64,000 nt of DNA from Dyadobacter sediminis (GTDB taxonomy: Bacteria; Bacteroidota; Bacteroidia; Cytophagales; Spirosomataceae), in assembly GCF_005860765.1 (NCBI RefSeq), contig NZ_VCEI01000011.1:1516994-1580993 (forward strand), in the 5' to 3' direction. Under the pieces are notes generated by a model. It did no database searches and was not told the origin of the DNA. It saw only the letters and a list, made by a program, of their open reading frames with translations. This document shows positions 61,766 to 64,000 of the stretch, one piece after another; within the stretch, counting starts at the first letter, position 1, and every line of letters begins with the position of its first letter. Position numbers and translations under genes: made by a program.

Positions 61766-61883
61766 GGTAAATGATTAATAAGGATTTACCAAAAGAACCA
61801 TAAATCATATTAAAGGTTGGAATACTTCTATAAATTGTCTTTTAAGAAAACTCATTTCAATTTTGACTTTTACTTAAATCATT

Positions 61884-62354
61884 TTACTCAATCACAAACG
61901 GCAGTTCATATTCTCTTGCAATCGGTTTCGAGCTTCTTGTTTTGACAATCACTTTGGCTTTCAAGGGATCACCGAGAACCAGATAATGCTTTGCATACTG
62001 GTCATCGTAATGAATCCATGACTTGTCCTCGATCAGATGTTCCGTAAGTCCCAGCTTACCGGCTTTATATGCCCATTGCTCTACAATATTGGGTTCGAAG
62101 GTGATAATATATCCCATACACCTGACCTGAATTCCGGGAACGCCGCTGTTTCCAAGCTCGGTTCCTGCTTCCACCGTCACGTTAATGGAAGAATTGTCTT
62201 CAAGATCTTTAACCAGCCATTCATCAATTACCGTAGTTACATTTGCCATGAGTTGTATTTTGCATTTAACAGCCTTCAAGTTAAGATCGTTTGGCAGCTT
62301 TTCTATTCGGCAACTATCCGGCGGCAGGAATGGAATATCCATCGGTAAAAGCAA
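61884..62354 (-). CDS. Hypothetical cytoplasmic protein
   Basis: The 156-residue protein has no signal peptide or membrane helix and ends SSKPIAREYELPFVIE. A start at 62342 (MDIPFLPPD) is also possible; an even later one at 62249 (MANVTTVIDEW) would break what looks like one beta-rich region. Several Trp and Tyr (EQWAYKAGKLG, DKSWIHYDDQYAKHYLVLGD) suggest a folded protein. Family unknown. Confidence 0.6.
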   Translation of the reverse strand: MLLPMDIPFLPPDSCRIEKLPNDLNLKAVKCKIQLMANVTTVIDEWLVKDLEDNSSINVTVEAGTELGNSGVPGIQVRCMGYIITFEPNIVEQWAYKAGKLGLTEHLIEDKSWIHYDDQYAKHYLVLGDPLKAKVIVKTRSSKPIAREYELPFVIE

Positions 62355-62368
62355 GGTATTTATAAAGC

Positions 62369-62397
62369 AAAACAGCCGGAAAAAGTCCGGCTGTTTT
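62369..62397 (-). terminator. Terminator of the PepSY-like gene at 62418
   Basis: A 12-bp perfect stem (AAAACAGCCGGA, 62369-62380, with 62386-62397) has a 5-nt loop; on the minus strand TTTTGCTTTATAAA follows. It ends the gene at 62418-62735. Confidence 0.85.
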
Positions 62398-62417
62398 TAA
62401 ATTATGCTATGCGAATA

Positions 62418-62735
62418 TTATCCTACGTTATTTCCTTCTTTGTCCAGTTTCACCCGTGCACTTTCACTTCCTTTGGATACCTGAAGCTCATAATATTGCT
62501 TGTTGTTTTCCTCTGTTACCAGAAAAGCCTTTTTAACGGTCCAGCCGGTAAATTCTTCGCTCTTGATCGTTTTCTTGATTCCTTCCGGCAGGTTTTCCGG
62601 CTTTACAGGCACTTTTTCTTCTTTAACTGTCACTGAAACAGTAGTTTTACCATCATTCATCAATGGTGCGGAAGCCTGAACCGAGGCGAAAGAGATAAGT
62701 GTGAAGGCCATTGCCGATACTATTAGCTTTTTCAT
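62418..62735 (-). CDS. Secreted PepSY-like protein (copy 2)
   Basis: The 105-residue protein has a signal peptide (cut after VQASA) and one PepSY-like/BLIP-fold domain with LPEGIKKTIKSEEFTGWTVKKAFLVTEENNKQYYEL. Such small periplasmic proteins of Bacteroidota have no firm function. It is a diverged paralogue of the gene 180 nt upstream on the same strand. Confidence 0.8.
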   Translation of the reverse strand: MKKLIVSAMAFTLISFASVQASAPLMNDGKTTVSVTVKEEKVPVKPENLPEGIKKTIKSEEFTGWTVKKAFLVTEENNKQYYELQVSKGSESARVKLDKEGNNVG

Positions 62736-62915
62736 AATCCGTATTCTTTTAGTAAATGTTAAAACCTTTGTTTTGATACTTTTACATCAAACAGGATTAT
62801 GCCAAAAATCTTAATTTATTGATTATTAATTAATTATATCATTTACTTTTTAAACAGCTTGATTATTATATCCCCGTTTTGTGGAAACTATCCATAAAAG
62901 CGGACCCGGGTTCAT

Positions 62916-63266
62916 TCAGTTCAGCACATTTCCGTTGGCATCCACTTTCATGCGTGTCCGTTCATCTGCTTTGCGGACGACTAGTTCATAATACTGCGAA
63001 TTATCTTCATTTGTAACCAGAAAAGCCTCAATGATCGTCCATCCGGCATACGATTTGTCGTTGAGCGTATTCCGGACTTTTTCAGGCAGATCGTCGACAT
63101 TCACTTCCACCCTTCCCTGAAATGCACAGACTGAAATCTGTGTTTTGAGAGTACCGGAAATAACGGTTTTATGCTTTTTTAAAATGGGTTCGGAATGTAC
63201 CGGAAAACTCAGGCATGCCATCAGAGACAACCCGGTCGTCGCTTTTATAATCAGATTCTTTTTCAT
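62916..63266 (-). CDS. Secreted PepSY-like protein (copy 1)
   Basis: The start was set at MKKNLIIKATTGLSL (63266), giving 116 residues with a signal peptide ending near FPVHS. The PepSY-like domain is LPEKVRNTLNDKSYAGWTIIEAFLVTNEDNSQYYEL and aligns well with the downstream copy. A single cysteine (SVCAF) is present in the mature part. Role unknown. Confidence 0.78.
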   Translation of the reverse strand: MKKNLIIKATTGLSLMACLSFPVHSEPILKKHKTVISGTLKTQISVCAFQGRVEVNVDDLPEKVRNTLNDKSYAGWTIIEAFLVTNEDNSQYYELVVRKADERTRMKVDANGNVLN

Positions 63267-63416
63267 TGGATTACCGTTTAAACAGTTTGGAAACAAGGAC
63301 TCGAATGCGTTGTAACAATGCGCTTTGCACACCGTTTACCGGGTTCAAGCTGCTGAAATTACTTTATCCAAAAGCATGCCGCATTCTAAGATCACCTGCT
63401 GTATTTTCGGGTTCCA

Positions 63417-63456
63417 CCAAATAAAACAAGCCGTTCCTGAGGCAGGAACGGCTTGT
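63417..63456 (-). terminator. Terminator of the susD-like gene
   Basis: A 14-bp perfect stem (ACAAGCCGTTCCTG, 63426-63439, with 63443-63456) has a 3-nt loop; on the minus strand TTTATTTGG follows. Confidence 0.85.
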
Positions 63457-63480
63457 TATGTAATTACAATAGAATATCAA

Positions 63481-64000
63481 CTATTTATCGTAACCGGGAT
63501 TTTGCACGAGCTGTGCATTTCGGTTGATCTCGTCACGGCTGAACGGACGGAAGTACATCTTGTCGATCCAGGTCCGGTTCTCATGCGCTTTTTCCTCCAC
63601 CGGCGTGTAAGTATAGTCATACACGGTCGGATCGTAGCGGTAGGGTTCCTTCATCGACTTGCCCGCCTTGAACTTGCCCAGTACGGTAATGTAGGTCAAT
63701 GGTCTTCCCAAAGTTTCCTTGGCGATCATCCAGCGGCGTGCATCATGGTAACGCTGCTCTTCATAGGCCATCTCGATTCTTTTCTCATGACGGTACGCTT
63801 CTTTCAGCGCAGCACCGGTGACTTTCAAAGCCGGCATCCCCGAGCGGAACCGGATCCGGTTCAGCCACAGCAGCGCCTCCGCATCCTGGCCCAGCTCGAT
63901 GCTGGCCTCCACGTAGTTGAACACCGCTTCGGTCACACGGAAGAACGGCCAGGGAATATTCTGACGGTCTGTGTTGTCGACCAGATCCGGGTTCGGGTCT
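63481..64000 (-). CDS. SusD/RagB-family outer membrane lipoprotein, 3' part
   Basis: The reading frame is open to the window edge, so the N-terminus is missing. The visible C-terminal 170 or so residues carry SusD hallmarks: YVEASIELGQDAEALLWLNRIR (a TPR helix), RHEKRIEMAYEEQRYHDARRW and the C-terminal LVQNPGYDK. SusD proteins bind glycans at the cell surface with a SusC porin. The partner would lie beyond the window. Confidence 0.93.
   Translation of the reverse strand, partial: DPNPDLVDNTDRQNIPWPFFRVTEAVFNYVEASIELGQDAEALLWLNRIRFRSGMPALKVTGAALKEAYRHEKRIEMAYEEQRYHDARRWMIAKETLGRPLTYITVLGKFKAGKSMKEPYRYDPTVYDYTYTPVEEKAHENRTWIDKMYFRPFSRDEINRNAQLVQNPGYDK

Overview
The window looks like a chromosomal segment of a Bacteroidota bacterium of the order Cytophagales, possibly Dyadobacter-like (inference). 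Evidence: a SusD-family gene at the right edge, a rpsF-rpsR-rplI operon, a crtB/crtI/crtZ/CrtYcd-type carotenoid locus, a DUF2723 membrane protein, LytS/LytTR signalling genes, few Shine-Dalgarno sequences, and several promoters with the Bacteroidota -7 box TAnnTTTG. I see no rRNA, tRNA, CRISPR array, prophage or intact insertion sequence.

Layout. 0-10 kb is housekeeping: a Kbp-like BON-LysM protein, the bS6-bS18-bL9 operon, a coiled-coil membrane protein, YggS, a GT9 glycosyltransferase, a DUF423 protein, RodA and PBP2 of the elongasome, and an NFACT (RqcH-like) protein. 10-15 kb is a tripartite efflux operon (tetR-tolC-hlyD-MFS) whose promoter is embedded in a large inverted-repeat operator. 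15-18 kb holds ruvC, a UPF0104 flippase-like protein and a GT2 glycosyltransferase. 18-24 kb has divergent regulators (XRE-S24 and a CarH-like MerR-B12 protein) followed by crtI-crtB-idi-crtZ and a lycopene cyclase whose two halves lie in different frames.

25-32 kb is accessory: an FAD oxidoreductase with a methyltransferase remnant, a family 2A encapsulin shell gene without visible cargo, a GH26 mannanase-like enzyme, an EamA transporter, a ThuA-like protein, two tandem DUF421 proteins with zinc ribbons and a Ser/Thr/Pro-rich secreted protein. 32-41 kb carries a PQQ dehydrogenase with a built-in cytochrome c domain, a secreted protein of unknown function, a 991-residue DUF2723 protein and a 2H phosphoesterase. 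41-48 kb has a VOC protein and a catabolic cluster (enolase superfamily, DapA family, NAD epimerase, Nramp-like transporter, LacI regulator).

48-51 kb is a tandem array of three lipoprotein genes with nearly identical 5' leaders and signal peptides but divergent AT-rich bodies. 51-55 kb encodes a PaoABC-like molybdenum hydroxylase. 55-60 kb has an MpaB-like oxygenase, a NUDIX protein, a DoxX protein and two LytS-type kinases with one LytTR regulator. The last 4 kb has an aldo/keto reductase, small secreted proteins and the 3' end of a susD gene. The VOC and DoxX promoters, 15 kb apart, share an upstream motif at matched distance from their -7 boxes, suggesting a common activator.
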